From contig CBFDBU010000018.1 in assembly GCA_965603125.1 (NCBI GenBank), positions 1 through 58,090 on the forward strand: DNA of 58,090 bases, given 5' to 3'. Below are positions 36,738 through 45,921 of this stretch, piece after piece. This stretch comes from JAJRTA01 sp965603125 (GTDB lineage Bacteria; Zixibacteria; MSB-5A5; GN15; FEB-12). The stretch's first letter is position 1. The number at the start of each line of letters is the position of its first letter. Both the position numbers and the translations under genes were made by a program. The notes beneath the pieces were generated by a model, which was not told the DNA's origin, did not search any database, and saw only the letters and a program-made list of their open reading frames with translations.

Positions 36738-38978
36738 ATGGCGACGCAATACATACAGCCTCCCGTAACTCCCCAAATGGTGGCGGCTCATGGATTGAGC
36801 GAAGAAGAACACGCCCGCATCAAGGATATCCTCGGCCGCGAGATGACCTACACGGAATTGGGGATTTTCTCGGTAATGTGGTCCGAACACTGCTCGTACA
36901 AGAACTCCATCGCCCTTCTCAAGACGCTCCCGCGGGAGGGAGAGCACCTGCTGGCCAAAGCGGGCGAGGAGAATGCCGGGGCGGTGGATATCGGTGACGG
37001 CCTGGCGGTGGTGTTCAAGATTGAGTCGCACAACCACCCTTCCGCGGTTGAACCCTACCAGGGAGCGGCCACCGGCGTCGGCGGGATACTGCGGGACATT
37101 TTCACAATGGGCGCCCGCCCGATCGCCTCGCTCAATTCGCTTCGCTTTGGCCCTCCGGAAGACCCGCGGGTACGCTATCTCGTGGACGGTGTCGTACGCG
37201 GTATCGGTGACTATGGCAATTGCTTTGGGGTACCCACGGTGGCCGGGGAGGTCTTCTTCGATGAGGCCTACACCGGCAATCCCCTGGTCAACGCCATGGC
37301 GGTCGGTATGGTCAAAACCGACGGCATCGTCTCGGCCGTCGCCAAAGGCGAAGGCAACCCGCTTATGATCGTCGGCTCCAAAACCGGCCGCGACGGTATC
37401 CACGGCGCCACTTTCGCCTCGGAGGTGCTGAACGAAAAGTCGGAAGAGAGACGACCCTCGGTGCAGATCGGCGACCCGTTCACCGAGAAACTGCTTCTGG
37501 AAGCCACCCTGGAGATTATCAGGGAGGACCTAGCAGTCGGTATTCAGGATATGGGAGCCGCCGGGATTACCTGCTGTTCCTCGGAGATGTCGGCCAAAGG
37601 CGATTCCGGTGTGCTGATCGACATTGAAAAGGTCCCCGTTCGGGAAACCGGCATGACTCCCTACGAGATTCTCCTGTCGGAGTCACAGGAACGGATGTTG
37701 GTCTGCGTCAGGAAGGGCAGAGAGGACGCCGTCCGGGATGTCTTTGACAAGTGGGGACTGGACTCAACGATTATCGGCCTCGTCACTTCCGACCGTCTGA
37801 TGACTGTTCGCCTCAACGGTGAGATCGTCTCTCAGGTGCCGTCCGAAGTGTTGGTGCTCGGCGGCGGCGCGCCGGTTTATAATCGCGACACCAAACGCCC
37901 GGCCTACATGGATGAGATCAGCAGGATAGACCTGAACTACTATCCCCTGGACCGGGACTGGAACGACACTCTTGAGGCGCTTCTGGCAGCGCCGAATATC
38001 TGTCACAAGGGCTGGGTCTTTGATCAGTACGACTCGATGGTGCGCACCAACACCGCGGTCGGTCCAGGCTCCGATGCGGCTGTGCTTCGAATCCGCAAGA
38101 CCGACAAAGCACTGGCCATGACTACCGACTGCAACGGGCGCTACTGCTACATTAATCCGCGCCGGGGAGCAGAGTCGGCGGTGGCCGAGGCTGCCCGCAA
38201 CATTGTCTGCTCAGGCGGTCGGCCGCTGGCGATCACCAACTGCCTGAATTTCGGCAATCCTTACAAGGGTGAAATCTACTACAGTTTCGCCGAGGCAGTG
38301 GCCGGCATGGGAGAGGCCTGCCGCATGTTCAAGACCCCGGTTACGGGTGGGAACGTGTCATTTTATAATGAGGACCCGCAGCGAGCCGTTTTCCCCACCC
38401 CGACTATCGGTATGATAGGCCTGATACAGAAACTGGAGCACATTACCACCCAGTGGTTCAAAGGCGAGGGTGACGCCGTTTTCCTGCTTGGCAGAAACGA
38501 GCAGCACCTGGGCGCCTCGGAGTATCTTCACACGATTTTCGGCGAGACAAAGGGAGACGTGCCGCCGCTTGACCTTAAGTATGAGAAGCGCCTGCAGGGC
38601 GGACTGCTGGCGGCAATCACGCGCGGCTGGATTCGCTCTGCGCACGATGTCTCGGAGGGCGGCCTGGCGGTGGCTCTCGCGGAGGCCTGCATCTCCAACC
38701 GGGAACAACAGATAGGCGCAACGATCCAACTGTCCGATTCCATCCGAGCGGACTGCCTGCTGTTCGGCGAGAGCCAGTCACGGGTTGTGATAAGCTGCGC
38801 GCAGGACGATGCCGCCGCTATTGGCAGTTTCTTCGAGATACTGGAACTGCCCTGTACACGCATCGGTACGGTCGGTGGGTCGAGTCTGAAAATAAATGAC
38901 TGGATTGATGTCGGGCTGGAGAAGTTGTCGACGGCGTTCTTTGAGAGCATGCCCGCTTTTATGGAGAAGGTCGGTTGA
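36738..38978 (+). CDS. purL: Phosphoribosylformylglycinamidine synthase, small-type PurL
   Basis: The 746-residue protein is the short PurL form that needs PurS and PurQ. It begins with a PurL-specific helix (GREMTYTELGIFSVMWSEHCSY). The PurM-like ATP domains show ESHNHPSAVEPYQGAATGVGG (split as ESHNHPSAVEP and YQGAATGVGG), and then the second repeat NCLNFGNPYKGEIYYSF and GGNVSFYNE. It converts FGAR to FGAM with ATP and glutamine-derived ammonia. PurS and PurQ are not in the window. The ATG at 36738 follows AAGGAGATAAG. An upstream ATG at 36663 is ignored. Confidence 0.96.
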   Translation: MATQYIQPPVTPQMVAAHGLSEEEHARIKDILGREMTYTELGIFSVMWSEHCSYKNSIALLKTLPREGEHLLAKAGEENAGAVDIGDGLAVVFKIESHNHPSAVEPYQGAATGVGGILRDIFTMGARPIASLNSLRFGPPEDPRVRYLVDGVVRGIGDYGNCFGVPTVAGEVFFDEAYTGNPLVNAMAVGMVKTDGIVSAVAKGEGNPLMIVGSKTGRDGIHGATFASEVLNEKSEERRPSVQIGDPFTEKLLLEATLEIIREDLAVGIQDMGAAGITCCSSEMSAKGDSGVLIDIEKVPVRETGMTPYEILLSESQERMLVCVRKGREDAVRDVFDKWGLDSTIIGLVTSDRLMTVRLNGEIVSQVPSEVLVLGGGAPVYNRDTKRPAYMDEISRIDLNYYPLDRDWNDTLEALLAAPNICHKGWVFDQYDSMVRTNTAVGPGSDAAVLRIRKTDKALAMTTDCNGRYCYINPRRGAESAVAEAARNIVCSGGRPLAITNCLNFGNPYKGEIYYSFAEAVAGMGEACRMFKTPVTGGNVSFYNEDPQRAVFPTPTIGMIGLIQKLEHITTQWFKGEGDAVFLLGRNEQHLGASEYLHTIFGETKGDVPPLDLKYEKRLQGGLLAAITRGWIRSAHDVSEGGLAVALAEACISNREQQIGATIQLSDSIRADCLLFGESQSRVVISCAQDDAAAIGSFFEILELPCTRIGTVGGSSLKINDWIDVGLEKLSTAFFESMPAFMEKVG

Positions 38979-39025
38979 TGTCGGCTCTCGATTCGCCTGC
39001 GGTGCCGGCAGGGGTGTGTGAGGCC

Positions 39026-39177
39026 GTCTCAAAAGCAAGTTGCTCAAGGCATCGAAAGTCGTCATCCTGAGCGGAGTCGAAGGGTGGCGACTGAGTGGCA
39101 AGTATTTAGTCATGCTTCGACTGCGCTCAGCACGACTTCCAAGGTGTCCTGAATGGCACTTATGAACTTTATGAGAC
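39026..39177. repeat. MITE-like inverted-repeat element between purL and lpxH
   Basis: A 152-base block has near-terminal inverted repeats GTCTCAAAAG (left, 39026) and CTTTATGAGAC (right, ending 39177). Inside are long imperfect arms GTCATCCTGAGCGGAGTCG (39061-39079) and the complement of CGACTGCGCTCAGCACGAC (39118-39136). The core sequence resembles short palindromic repeats found between genes in many bacterial genomes. No ORF is present inside. It could be a non-autonomous mobile element or an RNA-processing hairpin, and it separates two unrelated genes. No target duplication was clearly visible. Confidence 0.6.
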
Positions 39178-39239
39178 ATCCACTGTGTCGTCTGCGGGCT
39201 CCCACCCGCCGGCCCGGCAGATAAGATCGGGTTAATCCT

Positions 39240-39959
39240 GTGGCGCTTTACATTTTTTCCGACGCGCACCTCGGGGCGGACTCACCCGAGAAGGAAGCTG
39301 AGAAGCTTGCCAAAATAACCTCCCTTTTCGAACTGATTCGCAACGACGGTGACCGGCTAATTATCTTAGGCGATCTGTTCGATTTCTGGTTCGAGTACAA
39401 GTACACCATCCCCAAAGAGCACCACCGGATGCTGTGCCTGCTTGATGGCCTGATCCGGCACGGGATCCGTATCGATTACGTCAGCGGCAACCACGATTTC
39501 TGGATGGGCGATTTCTTCACGGACGTGGTTGGTATCACGGTGCACCGGGACACGCTTGACCTCGAATATGACGACCAGCGGCTGCACCTGATACATGGCG
39601 ACGGCCTGGCCCGGCGCGATCGGGGTTATCGTCTCCTCAAACGCATCCTGCGCAACCGGTTCAATATCGGGCTTTACCGCAAGCTCCCCCCGGACTGGGC
39701 TATCCCGCTGGCCAGAAAGGTTTCAGGGTCGTCGCGCAGTTATACTTCGAGTCGTGATCAGTCTTTCGCCACCGACTACGAAACATACGCTCGGAACAGA
39801 CTTGCTGGCGGGTATGACATCGTGGCCATCGGACATTTGCACATCCCGACTCTGAAAGGGTTTGGCGACGGTGTCTATGTCAACACGGGCGATTTCATCA
39901 CTCACTTCAGCTACGCTAAACTGTCCGAAGGCAAACTGAGCCTGGAGTACCTGAGGTAA
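39240..39959 (+). CDS. lpxH: UDP-2,3-diacylglucosamine diphosphatase
   Basis: The 239-residue calcineurin-like metallophosphoesterase carries the LpxH motif set: SDAHLG at 7-12, GDLFDFWFEY, GNHDFWMG, the HGDGLARRDRGYRLLK segment and GHLHIP near the C-terminus. It hydrolyses UDP-2,3-diacylglucosamine to lipid X, just before LpxB in the lipid A path. It lies about 23 kb from lpxB. The start is a GTG (39240) with only a weak ribosome-binding site, so low translation or another start is possible. The upstream MITE-like element ends 60 bases before it. Confidence 0.92.
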   Translation: MALYIFSDAHLGADSPEKEAEKLAKITSLFELIRNDGDRLIILGDLFDFWFEYKYTIPKEHHRMLCLLDGLIRHGIRIDYVSGNHDFWMGDFFTDVVGITVHRDTLDLEYDDQRLHLIHGDGLARRDRGYRLLKRILRNRFNIGLYRKLPPDWAIPLARKVSGSSRSYTSSRDQSFATDYETYARNRLAGGYDIVAIGHLHIPTLKGFGDGVYVNTGDFITHFSYAKLSEGKLSLEYLR

Positions 39960-39996
39960 AGGCCGGGCGACGGGCTTTGAAACAGCACACTTGCAG

Positions 39997-40029
39997 AAAA
40001 AAACGGTCGGTAGGACGCGCCACCGACCG
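39997..40029 (-). terminator. Intrinsic terminator of the oligoendopeptidase gene
   Basis: Read on the minus strand, the perfect 8-bp stem CGGTCGGT/ACCGACCG (40022-40029 with 40004-40011) is followed by seven T. It lies 25 bases after the stop of the gene ending at 40055. A convergent lpxH ends at 39959, so it may serve both. Confidence 0.85.
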
Positions 40030-40054
40030 CTTGAGGGTCGAGTTGGACGCTTGA

Positions 40055-41950
40055 TCAACTCTCGCTAAGGAGAAGCCGTTCCATTTCATCCACGAGTTCG
40101 CCGAACAGCTCAATCGTGCGTCTTACCGGTTCCGGGCCGGTCATATCAACCCCGGCGTCTTTGAGGATATCGACCGGGTACTTGGACGAACCGGTGGCCA
40201 GAAACTGCATGTATCTTTCCAGCGCCTGCCGGTCGCCCGACATTATCTGCTGCGACAGCGCCTGGGCCGCGGCATAGCTGGTTGCGTACTGGTATACGTA
40301 GTACTGGCGATAGTAGTGGGGGACTTTCAGGCAGCCCAAGTCGTTGTTCTCGCCGATATACAAATCCGGGCCGTAGTACTTCTGGAATATGTCCCGATAG
40401 GTTTGCCGGAAATAGTCAACGGAAACCGCCTCGCCGGCCTCGATCCGCTCATGAATGGCCAGTTCGAATTCGGAGAACATCACCTGGGTGAAGAAGGTCC
40501 CGTCAATCTGCCTGATATAGTGGTTGAGCAGAACCATCTTTTCTTCTTTGGACGTGGTGTTGGCCAGGAGGTACTTCATCAGTATCGCTTCGTTACAGGT
40601 CGAGGCGACCTCGGCCGTGAACAACGACTGGTCATGATAGATATATGGCTCGCTCCGGTTGGCGTAGAAGCTGTTCATGGCGTGGCCCATTTCGTGGGCC
40701 AGCGTAAACAGGTTGTCGAGGGTGCCGTTGAAGTTCATCAGCACGTAGGGATGTGATGTGTATGTCCCCCAGCAATAGGCGCCGGAACCCTTGCCTTCAT
40801 TCTCAAAAGCGTCGACCCATCCGGAATTGAGCCCCGCCTCAAGGTCTTCAAGATAAGGCTGCCCCAACGGTTTGAGGCCATTGAGCATAGTCGCCCTGGT
40901 CTCTTCGTAGGTGTACTCCCTCTCGAACTCCGGCAGGAACGGGGCGGATAGATCAAAGGTGAAAAGCGTATCGTAGCCGAGGACACGCTTTCGGAGGCTC
41001 GTCAGCTTGTGCAGCGGCTCAAGGTTTTCATTAACCGCCGCTATCAGGCTGTGGAACACGGACAGCGGGATGTTGTATTGGTCCAGGGAGGACTCTAAAC
41101 AACTGTTGTATCCGCGCGCTTTGGTGAAGAAAAGGTCCTGCTGCAAAGATGCACCCAACGTGGCCGACAGGGTGTTTGTGTATTGCAGCCAGGATTGCTG
41201 GACGGTGTCATTGGCCTGCCGACGGAGTTCGCGGTCGGAACCTTCCAGGATGCGGTAGTAACGCCCCCGGGTGAGTTCGATCTTGTTGCCGGTGGAATCG
41301 ACAATCGTCCCCAAATTATGATCGGCGTCATCGATCATCGTGAAAATTCTCAGCGGGGAAGCAGCCAATGGACCGGCAAGGGCGAGGATGGCTTCCTCTT
41401 CGGTCGACAGGATGTGCTCCCTGCGCCGCATCTGGTCTTCGAGGTAGAACCGGTAGAGTTCCAGTTTTGGGTTCTGCTCAAGAGAGGACTCCAGGGCAAC
41501 CGGATCCAGTGTGAGAATCTCCGGTTCGATGAATGCCACCGCCTGCTCAAGCTCTGCGTTGAGCGCCGAGATACGCCCTCCCAGTTCCTGGAATTTGCTG
41601 CGGCGATTGTCTTCATCAAGCTTCAGATAGGCATACACGTAGAGGTTGCCGGTGATGATGTCCAGACTGTCGGAGAGCCTCAGGCAATCCAGGAGCGTCT
41701 CCGGCGAATCACCCAGGTGACCCTGGTACTGCTCGAAACTACCGAGGCTTGATCTGAGCAGTACAAAGTCCTTCTCCCAGTCGGCCCGGGTCTCGTAGAT
41801 ATCCTCGACCCGCCATTTGTACTTGTCGTCGATATCCTTCCGCTGTGGAACACCGCCGTCCTCATCGGCCGGGGCCGACGCGACGGCAAAAGCCCAGATA
41901 ACGAGCGCTGGTACGATCAGGGGCAGCCTTAGTAGTGCGACCGTCCTCAT
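40055..41950 (-). CDS. pepF: Exported M3 oligoendopeptidase F
   Basis: The 631-residue M3B metallopeptidase has the zinc site HEMGH (TLAHEMGHAMNSFYANRSE, about two thirds along) with a downstream Glu in the EVASTCNEAIL segment. The N-terminal PepF helical region begins RRVEDIYETR-like (KYKWRVEDIYETRADWEKDF). Unlike the usual cytoplasmic enzyme, the start at 41950 (AAGGAG five bases upstream) gives a signal peptide: LPLIVPALVIWAFAVASAPA, cleavage near ASA. The peptide is thus probably exported to the periplasm, where it would hydrolyse oligopeptides. A strong terminator follows. The upstream extension to 42160 is ignored. Confidence 0.92.
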   Translation of the reverse strand: MRTVALLRLPLIVPALVIWAFAVASAPADEDGGVPQRKDIDDKYKWRVEDIYETRADWEKDFVLLRSSLGSFEQYQGHLGDSPETLLDCLRLSDSLDIITGNLYVYAYLKLDEDNRRSKFQELGGRISALNAELEQAVAFIEPEILTLDPVALESSLEQNPKLELYRFYLEDQMRRREHILSTEEEAILALAGPLAASPLRIFTMIDDADHNLGTIVDSTGNKIELTRGRYYRILEGSDRELRRQANDTVQQSWLQYTNTLSATLGASLQQDLFFTKARGYNSCLESSLDQYNIPLSVFHSLIAAVNENLEPLHKLTSLRKRVLGYDTLFTFDLSAPFLPEFEREYTYEETRATMLNGLKPLGQPYLEDLEAGLNSGWVDAFENEGKGSGAYCWGTYTSHPYVLMNFNGTLDNLFTLAHEMGHAMNSFYANRSEPYIYHDQSLFTAEVASTCNEAILMKYLLANTTSKEEKMVLLNHYIRQIDGTFFTQVMFSEFELAIHERIEAGEAVSVDYFRQTYRDIFQKYYGPDLYIGENNDLGCLKVPHYYRQYYVYQYATSYAAAQALSQQIMSGDRQALERYMQFLATGSSKYPVDILKDAGVDMTGPEPVRRTIELFGELVDEMERLLLSES

Positions 41951-41992
41951 CCATTCTCCTTCTCTGTTTATGGTCGGTTGTCCAATTTGCTG

Positions 41993-42021
41993 TTTACACT
42001 TCATAAAGGAACGTGTAATAT
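41993..42021 (+). promoter_or_regulatory. Sigma70-like promoter of the thioesterase gene
   Basis: TTTACA (41993-41998), a 17-base spacer and TAATAT (42016-42021) lie about 55 bases upstream of the ATG at 42076, in the divergent gap shared with pepF. Confidence 0.55.
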
Positions 42022-42075
42022 AGGCAATTGGTTGCCTCGAGCCACGTAAAAAGGGCACGAATCGGAGAGACGCAA

Positions 42076-42477
42076 ATGTTTGAAACACAGACCAACGTGA
42101 AGCTTCACGACACCGACGCCGCCGGCGTTGTATTCTTCGCCAATTACTTTCGGATCGCACACACGGCCTTCGAGGCTTTCATGAAGTCCGTCGGGTGCGG
42201 TGTGGATTACATGGTAAGAACGGCGGACTTTCTTATCCTGATCGTCCACGCCGAGGCCGACTACAAACGCCCCTTTCTGCTCGGAGATACTGTTTCTATA
42301 TCCGTCGAAGCCACCGGCGCGGGGACGAGTTCATTTGCCTTGACTTACCTGATCAGGGATGCCGACGGCGACGTTTGCGTGACGGTGCGCACCGCTCATG
42401 TGGCGGTTGACAAGAAAACGGGAGAGAAGATTCCGCTGCCGGAGAAGGTACGCAACGGCATTCAGAGCATCAGTTAA
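42076..42477 (+). CDS. menI: Hot-dog acyl-CoA thioesterase, likely DHNA-CoA hydrolase (MenI)
   Basis: The 133-residue YbgC-type hot-dog protein has the catalytic pattern HDTDAAGVVFFANYFR (residues 11-26, Asp14 the likely acid) and the helix HTAFEAFMKS. Family members hydrolyse short or aromatic acyl-CoA. The gene converges on menE, overlapping it by eight bases, and the menaquinone operon has no other thioesterase. I therefore infer that it hydrolyses 1,4-dihydroxy-2-naphthoyl-CoA, as the cyanobacterial and plastid enzymes do. The GGAGA site precedes the ATG. If it is instead a general thioesterase, the menaquinone route would need another enzyme. Confidence 0.72.
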   Translation: MFETQTNVKLHDTDAAGVVFFANYFRIAHTAFEAFMKSVGCGVDYMVRTADFLILIVHAEADYKRPFLLGDTVSISVEATGAGTSSFALTYLIRDADGDVCVTVRTAHVAVDKKTGEKIPLPEKVRNGIQSIS

Positions 42478-43927
42478 ACGGCTCCGGCGCACCCTCCACA
42501 ACGAGTTTCCTCAATTGGTGACGGTCCGGTTTTAGCCCCTTCCCGGCGTCGACGTCGGGCCACCGGTAAAACTGCTTCGGCACCTTGAAACGCGGTAGGA
42601 GTCTCTCCAGGTGTGCGACCAGGTCCTGCCGCATCAGCTTTGCGTCCCGCTCCACAAGAATGAAAGCAACCGGCCTGGAGCCGAATTCGTCGTCGGGGAC
42701 AGGCACCACGACCGCTTCCCGCACCTTTGGCAAGAGACAAAGCAGGTCTTCGATCTCTTCCGGGTGGATGTTCTCACCCCCTGCTATGAACATATTATCC
42801 AGCCGCCCGGTGACCGTCAGATAGCCGCTGCTGTCGAGAGTTCCCGTGTCGCCGGTGCGGAACCAGCCCTCGCCGTCGTGCAGTGCTGCAAGGCGATCAC
42901 CATCAACGTACCCCTTACAAAGGGTCTTTCCCCTAACCAGTATCTCCGTGTTCCTGTCAAGCTTCATTTCCCGAAACGGCAGCAGCTTGCCCGACGTGTG
43001 TAACCGGTTTGTCGCACCTTCCGGCGGTGTTGTCGTCACCTGAGAGGCCATTTCAGACAGTCCGTACGTAGTGAAGAGCGGCAACCCCTGCCTCTGCGCC
43101 TCGTCGATCAGAGAACGCGGAATGCTGCTTCCGCCCACCAGAACAGCTTTCAACCTGTCCCTGCTGCTCGGCGAAAGGTCTTGATCCAACAGGCGACGCA
43201 GTTGTACCGGCACCAGGGAAAGGTGCGTGATGCGGTATTTGTCAATTGCCTCGGTGAGATTCCCGCCGCCTTCCGAAAGCACAGCTGCGCAGCCGCCGAG
43301 GACTGTCCGAAACAGAATCGCCAATCCCCCGACATGGTAGAGCGGAAGCGACACGAGCCAGCGATCTCCCGGCGCGACGGCCATATTCTCATTGGATCCC
43401 AGGGCGCTGAAATAGTGGTTGGCGAACGTGTGCAGCACAGCTTTGGGTTCGGCCGAACTCCCCGAAGTGAAGACAATGGTAGCATCGCCGTCTGGATCGA
43501 TCGAGCACGGCCCCGACGCATCATGGATTGAAGCATCGTCCCGGATGCCGAGACAGTCAATCGTGATTACGCGGGGCTGGTGTGTATTGTCATCGGCATG
43601 GGCGATGCCCGGGCAAAGCAGAGCTTGGCAACCGATCCTGCGCAATTGTGATGTTATCGTCGCTTGTGGAAGTCTGGTGCTCACCAACACCGCCACCGCG
43701 CGCAGTCTCCAGATCGCCCACAGGAGGATTGCATAGTCGGGCGAATTACCTGAGACAATCGCCAGCCGCTGTCCTTTCCCAACGCCCGCCTCATGCAGAT
43801 TTGCGGCCGCCCGGCGGACAAGGCTCTCGTATTCCCGGTAGGTGATGATACCGCGATCGGAAACCAGGCCCGGTTCGTCGCCGTGGATTCCGGCCGTCTC
43901 TGCAAGAGGACAGGGGATATCACTCAC
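42470..43927 (-). CDS. menE: o-Succinylbenzoate-CoA ligase
   Basis: The 485-residue adenylate-forming enzyme has the AMP-binding motif FTSGSSAEPKAVLHTF, the TYGLSEMASQVTTT region, GEGWFRTGDTG and the C-terminal Lys loop (DAGKGLKPDRHQLRK). It activates o-succinylbenzoate with CoA. It is last in the men operon. The GTG start at 43927 overlaps the stop of menC by eight bases, with GGAGA upstream. The identity rests on operon position plus domain; the fold alone cannot separate it from other acyl-CoA ligases. Confidence 0.93.
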   Translation of the reverse strand: MSDIPCPLAETAGIHGDEPGLVSDRGIITYREYESLVRRAAANLHEAGVGKGQRLAIVSGNSPDYAILLWAIWRLRAVAVLVSTRLPQATITSQLRRIGCQALLCPGIAHADDNTHQPRVITIDCLGIRDDASIHDASGPCSIDPDGDATIVFTSGSSAEPKAVLHTFANHYFSALGSNENMAVAPGDRWLVSLPLYHVGGLAILFRTVLGGCAAVLSEGGGNLTEAIDKYRITHLSLVPVQLRRLLDQDLSPSSRDRLKAVLVGGSSIPRSLIDEAQRQGLPLFTTYGLSEMASQVTTTPPEGATNRLHTSGKLLPFREMKLDRNTEILVRGKTLCKGYVDGDRLAALHDGEGWFRTGDTGTLDSSGYLTVTGRLDNMFIAGGENIHPEEIEDLLCLLPKVREAVVVPVPDDEFGSRPVAFILVERDAKLMRQDLVAHLERLLPRFKVPKQFYRWPDVDAGKGLKPDRHQLRKLVVEGAPEPFN

Positions 43928-45017
43928 GGGCTGTCTCCGTCAGCAGACGGCGGTCAACGGCGTCGACGCTGCAAGGCAGTTCGGCGAGCATGATTTCACC
44001 TCTCTTCACAGGGAAAGGCTCAAGATACAGGTCACGGGCAAACCATTCGAACGTACCCAGACCAATCGGGACATCGAACTGGTTCACGCACGCCGCCATG
44101 TGCGCCAGTGCGGTCATCCCCAGAGCGGATTCAAACGAGGAACTCACGACAGCGACAGCTCCCGCCTCAGCCGCGGCGCGAGCGAATTGCACGGCTCGCT
44201 CGAATCCCAAAAGCGTCGGTTTGAGAACCACAGCCCTTACGTGCGGCATGGCCGGGATATCTTCAGGCGACATTTCCTGCAAACTCTCGTCCAACGCCAC
44301 CGACATGTCGGTTTTTTCTATGAACTGACGAAGCAGCGCGGTTGACGCTACCGGCTCTTCGATGAAATCAATAGAGCAGGCAGCCACCCGTGAGGCAAAT
44401 GCCAGCGCCTCATCGAGATTCCAGCCGCGGTTGGCGTCAAGACGAAGCAGGGCCTCATCACCGATCTCACGACGCACACTATGAACAAGCTTGATCTCCT
44501 CACTCAGAGGCAGCCGACCGACCTTCAATTTGAAGGCGATGAACCCCTCCGCCCTCAGCGCTTTCGCCCTGTCGATCAGTTCTGATTCCGTACCGCTCAG
44601 CAGCGCCGTAACACTCATCCGGGAACGCGGTGCGTCCGAGATCAGTCGGCTCAGCGTAATCTCCCGCTCAGCAGCAAGGAGGTTAAGGATTGCCGTTTCG
44701 ATTGCACATCTTGTCGAAGGCGCCGGTCCGTATCTGCCAAGCCAGTCCTCAAACTGCCCCGAGAGCTTCTCCAAACCAATCGGGATGTCGCTGCCCGGTA
44801 GCTGCGAGCGCAGCGTGTTCAATTGACCCCTGACAGTATCTGTGCTCTCCCGGCTGAATCCCGGCAGCGGCGCCGCTTCGCCCAGACCGACGTTGCCTCT
44901 CTCATCTCTCACTTCGAGTACGAAACCCCTGCGTTCGCACAGGTTCTCCCGGCCAAAGGCCAGAGGTTTCCTCAAGGGTAGAGCATACGAGTAAACGCTG
45001 ACGCCGGAGATTTTCAT
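43920..45017 (-). CDS. menC: o-Succinylbenzoate synthase
   Basis: The 365-residue enolase-superfamily protein shows the expected catalytic set: the FKLKVG Lys pair, Asp of RLDANRGWN, Glu of FIEEPVAS, Asp/Glu of VALDESL and the Lys of VVLKPTLLG. It dehydrates SHCHC to o-succinylbenzoate. The ATG at 45017 overlaps the menA stop by four bases (ATGA); an in-frame GTG at 45026 is not needed. The promiscuous N-acylamino acid racemase activity of relatives is possible but the operon fixes the role. Confidence 0.94.
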   Translation of the reverse strand: MKISGVSVYSYALPLRKPLAFGRENLCERRGFVLEVRDERGNVGLGEAAPLPGFSRESTDTVRGQLNTLRSQLPGSDIPIGLEKLSGQFEDWLGRYGPAPSTRCAIETAILNLLAAEREITLSRLISDAPRSRMSVTALLSGTESELIDRAKALRAEGFIAFKLKVGRLPLSEEIKLVHSVRREIGDEALLRLDANRGWNLDEALAFASRVAACSIDFIEEPVASTALLRQFIEKTDMSVALDESLQEMSPEDIPAMPHVRAVVLKPTLLGFERAVQFARAAAEAGAVAVVSSSFESALGMTALAHMAACVNQFDVPIGLGTFEWFARDLYLEPFPVKRGEIMLAELPCSVDAVDRRLLTETARE

Positions 45018-45898
45018 GCTAACCACCCGATGGAGAACAGCACGCTATAGAGCAGGAGCAGCTTGCCGGTGGCAGCGAGGGCGTCGTTGAGGGGGGGACC
45101 CTCGCGCGATGTGAAGACACGGCGAATCACCGGAACCGCTACCACCGGTACGATAAGCGTCAGCATCGCCCACGGATGTTGACCGTTCACTATGTAGAGC
45201 AGGGCTGGAACGGATGATGCCGCAACGATTGAGACCAGATACTCAAGCCTCGAGAAAGGCCGCCCGAACCGAACAGCCAGTGTTTTCTTGCCGGCGGCCC
45301 GGTCGCTGTCGATGTCGCGCAGGTTATTGACGGTAAGGATGGCGACCGAAAACAGACCGGGCGCCAGAGCAGCCGACAGCACTGTTGTATCCATTGCCAT
45401 CGTCTGGACATAGTAAGTGCCGCCGACCGCCACCGGGCCAAAGAAGATGAGCACGAACAGATCACCCAGACCTTTGTAGCCGAGCGGGAAGGGCCCGGCC
45501 GTGTAGAGAACGCCGCAGGTTATGGACACAATCCCGATCAGGGCAATCGGCCAACCGCCGCGCCATACGAGATAGACGCCGGCAATGGTTGCCAGAGAGA
45601 AGGCAATCGCTGTGGCGCGCTTCATCGCCTCCGGCTTGACCAGCCCGGACTGGGTGACACGAATCGGCCCCAGGCGGTCGTGTTTGTCTACACCGGATTT
45701 GTAGTCGAAATAGTCATTGGCGAAATTGGTGCCGACCTGGATCATGACCGCCCCGAAAAGGGCCACCACGGCTGGAAGCCAGACGCCGCCGCCGTCGGCA
45801 AAGGCCATAGCCGTGCCTATAACCACGGGCGCAGCCGCGGCCCAGAGCGTTTTCGGGCGCGCCGCCAGCCACCAGATGTACACTACGGAGTCAGCCAC
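45014..45898 (-). CDS. menA: 1,4-Dihydroxy-2-naphthoate polyprenyltransferase
   Basis: The 294-residue UbiA-family membrane protein has about eight or nine hydrophobic helices. It has the N-terminal LAARPKTLWAAAAPVVIG, the first Asp-rich site NDYFDYKSGVDKHDR and the second NNLRDIDSDRAAGKKTL. It attaches the polyprenyl side chain (probably made by the synthase at 23626) to DHNA. The start is a GTG. It lies between menB and menC, overlapping the latter. Confidence 0.95.
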   Translation of the reverse strand: MADSVVYIWWLAARPKTLWAAAAPVVIGTAMAFADGGGVWLPAVVALFGAVMIQVGTNFANDYFDYKSGVDKHDRLGPIRVTQSGLVKPEAMKRATAIAFSLATIAGVYLVWRGGWPIALIGIVSITCGVLYTAGPFPLGYKGLGDLFVLIFFGPVAVGGTYYVQTMAMDTTVLSAALAPGLFSVAILTVNNLRDIDSDRAAGKKTLAVRFGRPFSRLEYLVSIVAASSVPALLYIVNGQHPWAMLTLIVPVVAVPVIRRVFTSREGPPLNDALAATGKLLLLYSVLFSIGWLA

Positions 45899-45921
45899 AG
45901 GGGCACACTCAATACATCAGG

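Noticed and set aside
38979..39239. Gene or RNA in the purL-lpxH gap
   Set aside because: No open frame with a start signal; the structure there is explained by the inverted-repeat element.
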